From positions 1,615,243,711-1,615,307,710 of the forward strand of contig OY856409.1 in assembly GCA_963693085.1 (NCBI GenBank): a stretch of 64,000 bases of DNA, given 5' to 3'. The stretch is from Alisma plantago-aquatica (lineage: Eukaryota > Streptophyta > Magnoliopsida > Alismatales > Alismataceae). The notes under the pieces were generated by a model that saw only the letters and a program-made list of their open reading frames with translations, had not been told where the DNA came from and did not search any database. The translations under genes were made by a program, and so were the position numbers. The number at the start of each line of letters is the position of its first letter. Position 1 is the stretch's first letter. Positions 23,744 through 35,373 of the stretch are shown piece by piece.

Positions 23744-26700
23744 CTAAAAGATTGTTGGACTCAATGGCTTCGTAAGAATATCTACAAGTTGATCTTCAGG
23801 CTTGACATGTGGAGTCACAACAGTTCCATTCTTGATCTGGTCTTTGATAAAGTGGCAGTCAACCTCTATGTGCTTAGTACGCTCATGGAAGACTGGGTTC
23901 TTGGCAATGTAGATGGTTGCTTGATTGTCACAACTGAGCTCTATAGGAGACAAAATAGAAATCTTTAGTTCAGAAAGTACAGATTGAACCCACTGCAACT
24001 CACAACATGCATGTGCCACTGCTCTATACTCAGCTTCTGTGCTAGATCTTGCCACAACATTTTGCTTTTTGCTTTTCTAGGTAATGAGATGATTCCCCAA
24101 AAATGTGCAATATCTAGACGTAGACCTCCTGTCATTCCGATTCCCAGCCCAATCTGCATCTGCATAACCAGTAAGAGAAAGTGTGGATACAGGAGTCTTC
24201 GACTTATAATAGGTGATTCCCTTACTAGGTGCACCTTTCAGACATCTCAGAATACGGCAGACAGATCTTCAATGAGACTGTTGTGGAGAGCTCATATGTT
24301 GACTCACCACTCCTACAGCAAAGGAAATGTCAGGGCGTGTGACTGTCAGACATATCAATTTACCCACAACTTTCATGTAATATCCTGGATCTGGATAATC
24401 AGTATCATCAGTCATCTCCTTCACATGATAGTCCAGAGGAGTAGACACAGGCTTGGACTCACTCATACTTGTTTCCTGTAGTAAGTCCAGCACATATTTT
24501 CTCTAAAACAAATTGATACCTACATGAGATCTCAGTACTTCAATGCCTAGAAAGTATCTCAATTTTCCCAGATCCTTTGTGTGAAAGTGCCCCTGCAAGC
24601 CTTCTTTCACACGAGATATGCCAGTGGAATCACTGCCAGTGATAACAATATCATCAACATACACACCAATAATAACAGATCCACCAGAAGAAGAATAAAA
24701 TAAAGAGTGATCGGTAACAGAACGAGAAAAGCCCATCTTTAGCACATCACTGAACTTGTCAAACCAAGCTCTAGGAGATTGTTTCAATCCATAGATGGCT
24801 TTCTTCAACCTACACACCTTCTGACACTCCTCCTGAGCAATAAAACCAAGTGATTGCTCCATGTATACCTCCTCTTGTAGATCACCATGAAGAAAGGCAT
24901 TCTTTACATCGAGCTGAAATAGAGGCCAGTCAAATGTAGTAGTCAGAGAAATAAGGATACACACAGAATTCAGACGAGCCATTAGTGAGAAGGTCTTAAA
25001 GAAATCAACCTCATATGTCTGAGTGTACCCCTTTGCAACCAATCTAGCTTTCAATCTCTCCACATAACCATCTGGATTGTGTTTTACTATAAATACCCAT
25101 CTGCATCCCACAACATTTTTATCCGGAGGTAAGTCAACAAGTTCCCAAGTGTTGTTCTGTAACAGAGCAGACATCTCAACATGCATAGCCTGTTTCCAGC
25201 CAATATCCTTCATAGCATCAAGATGGTTTCTTGGAATGACCACAGAATCAATCTCAAGAGCAAATGAGCGAGCCTGCTGAGATAACTTGGACAAACAACA
25301 TACATTTGTAATAGGATGTTGAATAGTACAGGAACGGGTACCTTTGCGAACAGCAATGGGAACATCAAGGTCAGATGGTTCTTCAAGAATCCCTTGAGTA
25401 GAGGAAGATGGGGAGGGCTCAGAGACTGGAGTCGCTACCTCCTCTGGATCTTGTCTACCTCGTCTGCTATAAACATGTGAATATTGTTGAATTTGTTGAC
25501 TATCTACTAGTTGTTATTCCTGAATGATAGTATAGTCAGGAATGATAGGTGGCACTCTCTCACTCTGATGTGGTGGTGGCACTCTCTCACTAGCATCTGA
25601 TGGTGGCACTCTCTCACACAATTGCTCCCCCTTACTAGAAACACTAGAGAAATATGGAGTGCATTCATGAAAAGTCACATCTCTAGACACAAACATACGA
25701 CGAAGACTTGGACAATAACACTTGTACCCTTTGCTAGTGTTGGAGTACCCAAGAAAGAGAGTCCTAATTGACCTAGGAGATAACTTATCAGCCTTAGGAT
25801 CAAAATTGTGGACAAAAGAAGTACAACTAAACACTCTAAGAGGAACAAGGAAGGGTTGATCCTTGGGACGTAAGACAGAGAAAGGAGTATGTCCTTGAAG
25901 CACAGAAGAAGGTTGCCTGTTGATAAGAAAACATGCAGTAAGGAGAGTGTCAGACCAGAACCGCTTAGGAACATTATATTGAAACATGATTGTCCTGGTA
26001 ATATCAAGAAGATGACGATTTTTCCTCTCTGCTACCCCATTCTACTGAGGGGTGTGAGTACAGGATGTACGATGTATCATCCCAACAGAACTACAAAAAT
26101 CAGCCATGGCATTTTGAACATACTCCAAAGCATTATCAGATTGAAGAACTTTAAGATTGCAATCAAATTGAACTTTTATTTCTTGATGAAAATGATTGAC
26201 AATAGATAGCACAGACTCTCGACTTTTCAACAAATAAATCCAAGTCAAACGCAAAAAGCTATCCACAAAGGAGATAAAATAACAAAAACCATTATAACTA
26301 TGGTCTTTTACAGGACCCCAAACATCACTGACCAACTCAAAAGGACATGACGCTCGTTTATTGACACGACCGGGATAAGACATTCTAAGATGTTTCCCCA
26401 GTTGACAGGACTGACACTCTAAAGACGATACTTGAGACAATTTTGGTTCTAACTTTTTCAGGCTCTCTAATGAAGGATGTCCATATCTGTAGTGCCACAG
26501 TAAGGGAGAGCATCTCAACAAGACAGCTGGAGCAGGAGTAGAAACTTGGCGAGGCAAACTGTCACTATGGAAAAGGTAGAGATCACCTTTCCTAGGCCCC
26601 CCACCAATCGTCCTCATACTCTTGAGATCCTGTAACACAAAACAAGGACCAAAGGTTACCGTACATTTCACAGTTCAATCAACTTAGCAACAGACAGAAG

Positions 26701-27039
26701 ATCTATGGGAAAAGCAGGCACATAATGTACGGATTTAAGATCAATTCCAGGAGTCAGAGAAACAGATCCACTGGCTAACACTCTCCTCACTAAACCATCT
26801 TCTATTGTTACAGATTTGTGAGGGATATGTGAGTCAATGGAGTGAAGAAGTCTCATACCAGTCATATGATGTGACGCTCCAGAGTCAACGACGCATGATG
26901 AAGTAGAACCAAAAGCCAATAAAGAGGTAGCCTGATTACCAGTGGTGGACACCAAGTTGGCTGAAGATGATGATCCCAAGCTCAGATGTTGAGTAGCCAA
27001 GATAAATCTATCATATTCCTCCTTGGTGAGTGTGATGCC
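23744..27039 (-). pseudogene. Copia-1 pol: protease, integrase, RT, RNase H
   Basis: Reading the minus strand: protease with intact CVVDSGASHHMTG; GAG-pre-integrase LLWHYRYGHPSLE with CQSCQLGK completing the zinc site; integrase core with Asp in ELVSDVWGP, Asp in LQSDNALEYVQ and the AERKNRH region; the C-terminal PLRVFSCTSFVHNFDPKADK; RT beginning near ALEIDSVVIPRNH and carrying YVDDIVITGSDS (near 24650); RNase H with YADADWAG, SSTEAEYRA and SCDNQATIYIA. Stops interrupt it at 26042-26044 (PQ-stop-NG), near 25512, near 24500 and in the RNase H. Most active-site residues survive, so decay is moderate. The gag part lies beyond the SIRE insertion. Confidence 0.93.
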
Positions 27040-27810
27040 AGAAGTGTTGGATCAAGGGCTCTAGAGGGGGAGGGTGAATAGAGCTTCACAAATCTCACAA
27101 AACGAACACCAAATTATCTTAAGTGCGGAAACTTAAACATACAGCCAATTTGAAATCCTAACTAGCATGCATAGCAAGGGTGAGAGACAAGGAAGAACAT
27201 ACACTTGGACAAAGTAGTTTAGAGTGGTTCCACACTTCAAACTAAAAGTGAGTCAGTCCACTACCTAGAGGTGGTTAGGCTCTAGGACTTTGCAATCTTG
27301 ATGCTCTTATATTCATTCATAAGATTGCAAAACAAAACCACATTCATCCAAGGACTTAGTACTTCAAGCAAGGATCTTCAATCTACCGAAGGAGCTTACC
27401 CACTTGAACCATGGAGTTTTCAGCCTTCAACAAGGACTTACCCACTCCTTCAAGTCTTTAGCCTTCAAGGAATTACCTATCCTTCTTGAACGTCCGTCTT
27501 GCCTATCTCCTTCACTTGTAGATCTGGAACACCATGCTTTCTTCAACCTTGAAGAACAGCAACTCCTCCTTTACTCGGAGAAGATCTTCAAGCCTTTTCT
27601 TCAATAAGGAAAGGGGGTAGGAAGATGGAGGTGGAAAGCTTTACATGGATACAAGGGGTAGCTCTCTTACAATAGATCCTAACTCACTCATACTCACGGA
27701 TTTGATATGAAGGTAGAGAGAGAAAGGGGCTCAAAGGGGTGCAGCACTCTCAACTAAGCTAGAACCAAGCATATATGGAATGAGCAACCTTGGAATGAAC
27801 TCCAAGTGGT

Positions 27811-27820
27811 CATATTTATA
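27811..27820 (-). promoter_or_regulatory. TATA box of the SIRE-type LTR (3' copy)
   Basis: The minus strand reads CAGCTATAAATATGACC. The same place in the other LTR (42902-42916) reads CTATAAATAGGACC. A conserved TATAAATA in both LTRs, with the hairpin cluster upstream, makes this the likely core promoter. Confidence 0.7.
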
Positions 27821-27955
27821 GCTGAGGGTGCCCCTTTGAGTTGGGGAACACAGGGCCGAATTATAGTTGTTTTTGCCCAAGGCAACAGATCTATTTTCGA
27901 CCAAATAAGTCAGCAACGGTCACAATCACTTTTTCTGCAATTTTCGTACAATGCA

Positions 27956-28176
27956 ATCGGTCGAGTTTCAATAAAGGTAACTCGACCGACCAGGTAAAAG
28001 ACAAATCCAGATTTCAAACCATCGGTCGAGTTTGTCCTGAGGAAACTCGACTGACCAATGAAAGTTGGATTTGGTCAGTAACCCGATCAGTCGAGTTCTG
28101 TGAAAACACAACTCGACCGATGCACTCTCCAGACAATGGATCTAGTGGATTGGTCGAGATTGTAACTCGACCGATC
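27956..28176. repeat. Cluster of four GGTCGAG hairpins in the SIRE-type LTR
   Basis: Four inverted repeats with stem ATCGGTCGAG(T/A)T and its complement AACTCGACCGAT lie at about 27956-27991, 28021-28055, 28084-28122 and 28147-28176. Their loops differ in sequence and length. The same four occur in the other LTR at 43029-43270, and two related, less perfect ones at 36578-36690. On the element strand they lie upstream of the TATA box, in U3. They may bind a regulator or fold; that is inference. Confidence 0.9.
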
Positions 28177-28504
28177 AACAGCCTGTGATCGATTTTCTAA
28201 AGTGCATCAAAAGGGATTAAAACTTGGTGCAAAGTGTCTCAATCAATTTTCTCATTTTAGTTACAAACCATACCATCAATACAAGTGATTACAAAAATCT
28301 TCTAAGGGCATTTACATCGATTTCCTAATTAGCACACTTGTATAGCTTTTGGCTTGAACTTCGACATGCTAGGGGTTGTGTAATTTCATTCTTTTCATGT
28401 ACCTAACACCTGAAATCAATCTTGAATACACATATTAGATACATATGAATGGAATGGTTAAGTCATTATCAAAATATGGACAATGTATAACCTCTAGGTC
28501 AACA

Positions 28505-29193
28505 TTCTCCCCCTTTTTGACAATGACAAACCATCCCTCAAACATATTGAAAAGAATATAGAAATTATCCCTTTGCCTTGTAAATTAGGGGGATTCAAGA
28601 TTTGAACAATGTGAATTGCTCCCCCTCAATATATGCTTCCTCTAACCTACATAGTTAGTCTATCTACACAAAGCAATTATAGCATACATGTATTATATGG
28701 TCCTTTGCAAGTCACATGATAAAGCATATAATGAACAAGTAAAGGATCTCATAAGTAATGAACAGCAATATGACAAAGAATAGCAATATGATTGAGTTTC
28801 AAGACATTGAAAATTCTCTCCCCCTTTTGACATTATCAAAAAGTAGGGGGATAAAAGAGCATATAACCAGGTCTTCTCTAAACACAATCAAGCTTATAAT
28901 CATACATGCAATCTCATATCATATATCAACCAGAGACGAAAGAAAACACACAAAATGAGTCATAAGCAAAATATGGTGAAATATGGCACCAACTAATAGG
29001 ATATAACTGAGCAAAGAGCAAGAGTGCACGTAACATAAATTACAACTCAAAAGCATGTGCTCATAAAAGCAACTAAAAACAAGAAGCGATGAAAACCTGA
29101 AGATAAAATAGTACAGCTCAGATAATGTGCTCAGATGTTTCTAATACAAAATAACCTAGAAAGATATATATGATTAGCAAACTAGACTAAAAA
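28505..29193 (-). other. SIRE-type 3' untranslated region with repeated polypurine tracts
   Basis: The tract next to the LTR (minus strand AAAAAGGGGGAGAA, 28505-28519) primes plus-strand synthesis. Similar G-runs recur on the minus strand at about 28618-28628 (GAGGGGGAGC) and 28812-28850 (AAAAGGGGGAGAGAATT plus CCCCCTAC). The first and third are followed by GTCA-type sequence alike enough to suggest duplication. No gene is seen here. Confidence 0.65.
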
Positions 29194-29724
29194 CTAAAAA
29201 ACAATATAGACATCTAGACTATCTATGTCCACAGCATCATTATCATCAGCTCCAGGCTCGTAGTCCTCGTCTCCATCTGAAGGTGCAGCAATAGTGCTTT
29301 CATCACCGGAATCAGCACCAGAGCCATCACCATCATCAGAAGCATCCTCACCATCGCCATCGTTGTCATCAGCAGCCTCAACATCAGTCTGGTCAGGCAT
29401 CTCCTCGTCCACAGAAGGACCAAAGCCACGATCGGGCCAACGAGCATTCTGCTCATCCCAAGTCATACCAAGAGAATTGATCTCATTGGCCTGAGGGAAG
29501 GATGGAGCAGAATCGCCAAGACTGGCGAGCAGGGTGGCCAAAGGGCCAGCAGGCAACGACAGGTACATGGGAGCAAGACCACCAGCAGCAGAGGGTAGAG
29601 GAGCAGCAGCAGAAGGCTCGGGGGTAGGGTAGTAATGATTGTATGCATATGAAACATAATCACTACCGGGGAAAGGCTGGTAGGTGGGGTAGGGGTGTGC
29701 ACAGGATATGTTCATGTTTGACAT
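29194..29724 (-). pseudogene. C-terminal part of the SIRE env-like ORF
   Basis: This open stretch of about 176 codons is the last part of the ORF that starts at 36347. It continues across the TRIM, since the sequence on the other side (30050-30207) carries on in frame but with two stops. The product is Pro/Ala-rich, then strongly acidic (DDNDGDGEDASDDGDGSG and similar) up to a stop after VYIVF. No membrane segment is obvious. SIRE-type elements of plants carry such an extra ORF downstream of pol, usually called env-like; its function is not established. Left in pieces here by the TRIM and hAT insertions. Confidence 0.7.
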
Positions 29725-30049
29725 TGTTAGAATTGTCTCACGTCGTTGAGCTCTGCGATAGGTCCTGGGCTTATAAGGTGTGTGGTCCCTTCACCCATTG
29801 CCAATTGGTTTTGGGTTGAATACCACACATTCTAATATGGTATCAGAGCGGACCCCACGAGACAAGTGTGAGGACCACACCCTACCTAAAAAATAACAAG
29901 TGTAAGCACACAAAAGTGGAGGCACTTGATGGGGAATGTTAGAATTATCCCACACTGCTGAGCTTTGCGATAGGTCCTGGGCTTATAAGGTGTGTGGTCC
30001 CTTCACCCATTGCCAATTGGTTTAGGGTTGAATACCACACATTCTAATA
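29725..30049 (+). mobile_element. TRIM: miniature LTR retrotransposon, 325 bp
   Basis: Two 113-bp direct repeats (29725-29837 and 29937-30049) start TGTTAGAATT and end TTCTAATA. Between them lie a primer site TGGTATCAGAGC at 29838-29849, a 75-bp spacer and a purine tract GATGGGGAA just before the second LTR. Perfect 5-bp duplications GACAT flank it (29720-29724 and 30050-30054). It encodes nothing, so it must borrow replication enzymes. The LTRs differ at about 8 of 113 positions. It interrupts the SIRE env-like ORF. The ends are TG...TA rather than the usual TG...CA. Confidence 0.96.
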
Positions 30050-30207
30050 GACATGATTGAACATAGATCCTGATGCAGGTGCTCCTGAACCTGTTGGTTG
30101 TATGCTTTTTGGTGCATCATGTAGCCTATAAGGGTTTCATTGGATACACGACATGAAGCAAGGCTAGGTCGAGGTGGCTAAGGAGGTGGAGCTCAGGCAG
30201 AGGAGGC

Positions 30208-30440
30208 CAAGGAAGAAGATACCGACGATATCGTCGGTATACCGCTCGGTATACCGATATCGACCCAACCTGGCATCGGTTTAAGCATTTCTATCGCTGC
30301 TCCCGCAAATTTCGGTAAACCGGTGGGTTTACCGGTAAAACCGACCGGTTTTCGGCGGTAAGGAGGGGGTTCAGTGTAAAATATCCCACTTATTGGCGAT
30401 ATCGGCGGTATACCGCCCCGGTATGTCGGCATTTGCGAGT
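30208..30440. repeat. Left subterminal palindrome-rich region of the hAT element
   Basis: It contains GACGATATCGTC, GGTATACC (several), CCGATATCG, ACCGGTAAAACC, ACCGGTTTTCGG and GGCGGTATACCGCC within about 200 bp. Related motifs (CGTCGGTATACC, GTCGATAAGTTGTCGGTATCG) stand within about 90 bp of the right end at 35280-35355. In hAT elements such repeats bind the transposase next to the terminal repeats; here that is inferred. Confidence 0.8.
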
Positions 30441-30524
30441 GCGTTGCTGCTGCTGCTGTTGGAGTGAAAGAAAAACACATTTGGGGTGATTTTCTTCGTT
30501 GGAGCTCAAATCAGCTGTAATCAA

Positions 30525-31276
30525 GGTATGTTTTCTTGATTTCTTGCATTCTTCATCATTTCCAACCCATCTCCTATCTATTTCCATCTATTTTCACCAT
30601 AAAATCTCTCCAAAAATCTCTAAATACACCCAAATCTTAGATCTACTTCAAAAAACTTAGGATTAATTCTATTTAACATTAGATCTATGAATATTATATG
30701 TAGATCTACTAATGTATAACTAGATCTACTACTTTTAATTAGTATTATCATATAATTTCACTAATTAATATTAAATTCGTAATAATACAATAAGTACTAG
30801 AAATAGTAGGTATCTAACTTAGGTTTAGTAGAAGAAGTTGTACCAAATAGCAATGTGAACAAATACAAACAAAAATATAGTAAAAATATTTATATTTTTC
30901 GTTTTTTTATTTATTTAAAATGCTGAAAATAAAAAAAAATCATTTTTTTTTGTTTTTTCTACAGAAATGTATGCGTTAGTGTTATGTAAGATGGAATGAG
31001 TAAAGTTGTAATACATCACTTGACTTAATACTAGATAATTATTAGATTTTATAATTTTAAAATTAATTTCAGACTTAAATTTTTTATTTAAGCCTTTTTT
31101 CTTGTTAATAAAAATCTTAAAAAATATTGTGTTTGATTCTATAAATACATTTAACATTTATACGCCTAAAAGTGTTGTGTTTGATTCTATAATACATAAA
31201 ATAGATTAATTTCTTGCAACTTAATGGGTTATAGATTTCATACACCTAATTTTTATTTGTCTTTGTCTTTTTGCAG
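30525..31276 (+). other. Probable 5' UTR intron of the hAT gene
   Basis: A good donor (CAAG/GTATGTTTTC at about 30525) and a good acceptor (TTTTTGCAG/TGTGACAG ending at 31276) bracket a 750-bp AT-rich stretch without ORFs. The acceptor is 32 bp before the start codon. Inferred from splice signals only. Confidence 0.5.
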
Positions 31277-31308
31277 TGTGACAGTGTCCACTTTTGACTT
31301 TTGAGAAG

Positions 31309-34300
31309 ATGTCTTCAAGCGATGGTGAGGGTTCTGGGGCCGGTAATGTTGGTGGAGCTAAGAATGTGATGGATTTTGCATGGAATCACTGCACGCCTCT
31401 TGAAGGCAATAGGGCAAAGATAGTTTGCAATTACTGCAACAAGACAATTGGTGGAGGGGGGATTACTAGATTCAAACGTCACATTACTGGCGGTGACAAA
31501 AATGTGGCAATGTGCACAAGGTGTCCCCAAAGTGTTAGGGATGATTTTAGAAATATTATGGGTGCAAAGAAACACAAACAACAAAAGATGAAGGAGGCTG
31601 ACAGGGGTTACACAGATACATTATTCAATGTTAGGGGCACAGGTTCTTCTGCAGAATCAGATGATGACATTGCATATCCTCCTGATTGTGACACAACTTA
31701 TTCACGTCGTGCGTATAGGCGTGCCCTTAGAGATTCCCGCAGAGATGAGTGGGAAAGAGAGGAGGCAGATCGAATTACAAGGAGGTATGGGCCATCTGGT
31801 GCAGGTGGAGGCAGTGGTACTGCACGTATTCCTGTTGTTGATGTAGATGATGATGAAGACAGAGCTGGTCATGGAAAAAGGAAGAAAGGTGGCATTGATA
31901 CACTTTTCCGTTCTGCTAGTACGAGATTGAGGCATGTTGATGAGCCAGGGGTTAGGAGGCCTGAAGCTAGGCAAAAAGGCATTAAAGCAATGTTCACTGG
32001 TGCAAAAGATAAGGTCGGCAAGGCAGTGGGTAAGTTCTTCTTTGCTCATGGTATACCTGCACATGTTGCAACTGAACCGTATCTGCAACATATGGTAGAT
32101 GTGATAGGGGATTCTGGGAGGGGCGTCAAGGCCCCCACTTCATATGAATTAATGAACAAGTATCTTCCCCTAGAGAAGAAGGATCTACAAGTCTGGATTT
32201 CAGGCCAAAAAAATATGTGGGCTGAATATGGTGTCACACTTATGTGTGACGGGTGGACTAGTGGCAACAGAAGACAAATTATCAACTTTCTTGCACATTG
32301 TCGTGGATCCACAATTTTTTTGGACTCTGTTGATGCTTCAGGTGAGGTCAGGAACCACAGGTTCATAAAGAAACTAATGAAGACATACATGAAGCAGGTT
32401 GGTGTGGAAAATGTGGTGCAGATAGTTACTGATAATGGTTCTGCCTTCAAGAAGGCCGGGGACAGTTTAATGAAGAAATATCCCATATACTGGACACCAT
32501 GTGCTGCCCACTGCATAGATCTCATTCTCAAGGACATTGGCTCAATTGAATTCATTAAATATGTTATCATTGATGGTAGGTTGATCACAGGATTCATCTA
32601 CAACCATTCTTTTCTATTGAATGCAATGAGGCGACGTGAGTATTGTGGAGGTGATTTGATTAGAACAGGTGCAACTAGATTTGCAACAAACTTTCTTGCC
32701 TTACAATCATTAAAGTCCAAAAAGGATGGACTTAGGAGGCTCTTCAATGGAGTGGAGTGGACCTCCATGAAGGAGCACAATACCCCAGTTGGCAGTAGAA
32801 TTGAGCAGTTGATTGCCAGCAGACCTTTTTGGGATAAGGTTACTAGGGTGTTGCGAATAATGGAACCAATTGTCAAGGTATTGAGGCTGGTAGATGGTGA
32901 CAAAACTGCAACAATGCCTTTTTTATATGATGCAATGACCTCAATGGTGGACCGCATCAAAGAAGCAGCTCCTAAGTCCAATGAGCAATACATTAGAATT
33001 TATGAGTCTCGTTGGACAAATATGCTTTTGCATCCATTGCATAAAGCAGGTATATATCTCAATCAATTATGTTCTAAGTTTCTAACTTCTGAGTTATTTG
33101 TCTAACTCATAGTCTACCTATTAAAATGTCATTCTAATTTCCTTATTTATATTTGTGACAGCTTACTATTTGAATCCGAGGTTCCAATACTCACGAACGC
33201 TTGGATTGAATCCGACTCTAATGACTGCAGTGAGAGAAGTCACCAACAAGTTCATTACCTCTCCAGAAGAGCGATTGCTAGTACTGGATGAGGTATAAGA
33301 TAACTATATTACTTACATTCTTAATGTCTCATTAGTCATTACTCATTAGTCATCACTTTGATTTCATCATCTAAATATCGTAAATGATGTTTTTTTTTGC
33401 AGTTGCGCCATTTCCGTGAAGGCACTGGATGTTTTGGACATCCAAATGCGGTTTCTGATCGTGAGGCAGGTGATCCTTGTGAGTGGTGGGTTTGGAATGG
33501 AACGGGTGCCCCCCATTTAAGAAAAGTGGCTGTTCGTCTCCTTGCTCAAACAACATCTGCAGGGGGTTGTGAAAGAAATTGGAGCACATTCAATCTGATA
33601 CACTCAAAGAGAAGGAACAAGCTTGGGGCAAACAGGTTGAGGGACCTTGTCTACGTTCACTACAACATGCGGTTGAGGGCTAGAGCAATACGAGATGCCA
33701 ACTATAGGGAAGTGGATTTTGCTGTTGTCCACGATCCCATTGACACCGCATACACTTTCAGCACTGACAGACGTAGAGGGCTGGAGGAAGATTCAGAAAA
33801 TCCTTTAGAGGAATGGATGAATGAGATAGGTCGTCCTGTTCTTGATAATTTAGATGGGCGTCCAGATCCATACATAGAAGATCAATTTGAGCCAAACAAC
33901 GGTGATGATATTATTCTTGATAATACGCCTGAAAGACTTGAGCCTGAAGCTGCACATGTAAATGTTGATATGGAAATAGATAGAAGAGTACAAGAGCAGT
34001 TAGGTAGCTCAAATTCTTCTTCTTCAACTGGTTCTAAATCTAAGTCTGATGATAGTGACAATGATAATGATGGTGGTAATCAAAGTCAACGCTCTCCAGA
34101 ATATCCTCCAGCTGTGGATCCTGAACATGATGATCGGCCTTATGTTACTAGGGGTGCACCTCCACAACAACAAGAATATCCCATGCCTGAAAAAAAATTT
34201 CAAAGAAGAAAAACTCGAACTGGGAAAGATTACAGCGGTGCACCTCCACCAAATGCCGCAATGCCCACAACTCCAAGCCCCTACCCCTACTCCTACCCAT

Positions 34301-34959
34301 CTAATCCACAACCACAACCACAATACCGGAGTCCAAGTGATTATCATTCTGATGTTGCTGAATCAATGGATGCATTGAGTATATCTGACTCTCAATCTCA
34401 ATCTCAAGAACATTCATTTGGAGATATGTTATTTGGGCAGACACTTCCATACCCATCTCAGACTTCTCAACATGGGTATTCTGGATATCAAGTTGAACCA
34501 CAAGGCCCACAACCAAGGTTACAATTAGAACTTGGACCTGGTATGGGATATCATGAAGCATACTCTGTCCGTAGCCCTTATGGATGCTTTCGGGTGAACA
34601 CCGAAGCATACTCTGGTGATTTTGGGCAAACATGGAGTGGTGGGCATACAATTTATCCTATTGCCGGACATCCATTACAACCTCCTTTTCCTCAACCTCC
34701 AGCTCCTCAAGCAAGGGCACCCGCACCTCCTCCCGCTTCTTCTCAGCCTCCCAGGAATTCAGCAAACAAGGCTCAATATCTCAAAGATTTACAAGAACAT
34801 TTTCCAAAGATTGGGATGATGCAGTATGTGAATCCTGAAGTATATGAGGAGCATGTTGTCACATACAACAAATCGTATAGAGCTTTCATGACATGGGAAC
34901 AATATGTAGAACAACAATATCCTTATCAGCAGCCGGCGCGCCACTCAACGTACAACTGA
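31309..34959 (+). CDS. hAT transposase, three coding exons, 1142 aa, no stop seen
   Basis: Exons 31309-33049, 33162-33292 and 33403-34959 join in frame (GCAG/GTATAT...GACAG; GATGAG/GTATAA...TTGCAG). I chose ATG 31309; the upstream in-frame codon is TTG. Residues 25-85 form a BED-type zinc finger (Cys40, Cys43, His58, Cys69). A DUF659/RNase H-like core carries Asp314 in MCDGWTS and Asp375 in VTDNGSAF, then CAAHCIDL. Glu681 in GGCERNWS and LRDLVYVHYNMRLR mark the C-terminal dimerisation region. All three expected acidic residues are present. From about residue 740 a Ser/Pro/Gln-rich tail of roughly 400 residues follows, ending in a more ordered block (QYLKDLQEHFPK, then MTWEQYVEQQYP). It should bind the element ends, cut and reinsert DNA in the nucleus. 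Expression is unknown. Confidence 0.93.
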
Positions 34960-35373
34960 TGTGAGTTAGTACTTAGTAATTTACTATGTTGTTATATGTT
35001 TGTTGTAAGTTGAATATTATTGCATAAGTGTGTAAACATGCGTTTATGGATTGTGCTACTAAAATTTCAGATCTTAATTCTTATATTTTGTCATCGAAAT
35101 CCTTCATCGAAATCTCAAAAAAGCAGGATTGATTCCTTACCTCCCACATGATTGACCCCCCCCCAACATACCCAATATAGAATTTTATTGCATAAAACGT
35201 TGCATCTAGGTGTTGAGACCACGCCTGTAAAATTTTATGATTTAATTCGTTCATTTAGGCGTCGATAAGTCCAGGATTGCATCTGTCGATATTTCCGTCG
35301 GTATACCTGTAAATATCTATTTCCACGCCGTCGATAAGTTGTCGGTATCGGCATTTAATTCCTTGGAGGAGGC

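Larger units (their letters stand above)
27045..28504 (-). mobile_element. SIRE-type 3' LTR
   Basis: Minus-strand ends are TGTTGACCTAGA and CTTGATCCAACA. The left edge meets copia-1 protease sequence (GATGCCAGAAG). A polypurine tract AAAAAGGGGGAGAA abuts the other edge. Inside are the TATA-like box at 27811-27820 and the hairpin cluster at 27956-28176. Small plus-strand ORFs in it have equivalents in the other LTR and are not genes. Confidence 0.95.
30208..35365 (+). mobile_element. hAT DNA transposon, apparently complete (5158 bp)
   Basis: Flanking 8-bp duplications GAGGAGGC (30200-30207 and 35366-35373) are perfect, as expected for hAT. The left end is CAAGGAAGAAGATACCGAC and the right end, reverse-complemented, is CAAGGAATTAAATGCCGATACCGAC, so the terminal inverted repeats share CAAGGAA and ATACCGAC with a small indel. 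Subterminal ends are full of GGTATACCG, CGATATCG and ACCGGT motifs, the usual transposase-binding zone. One gene lies inside. The element cuts the SIRE env-like ORF, so it is younger than SIRE or was carried by it. Confidence 0.95.
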
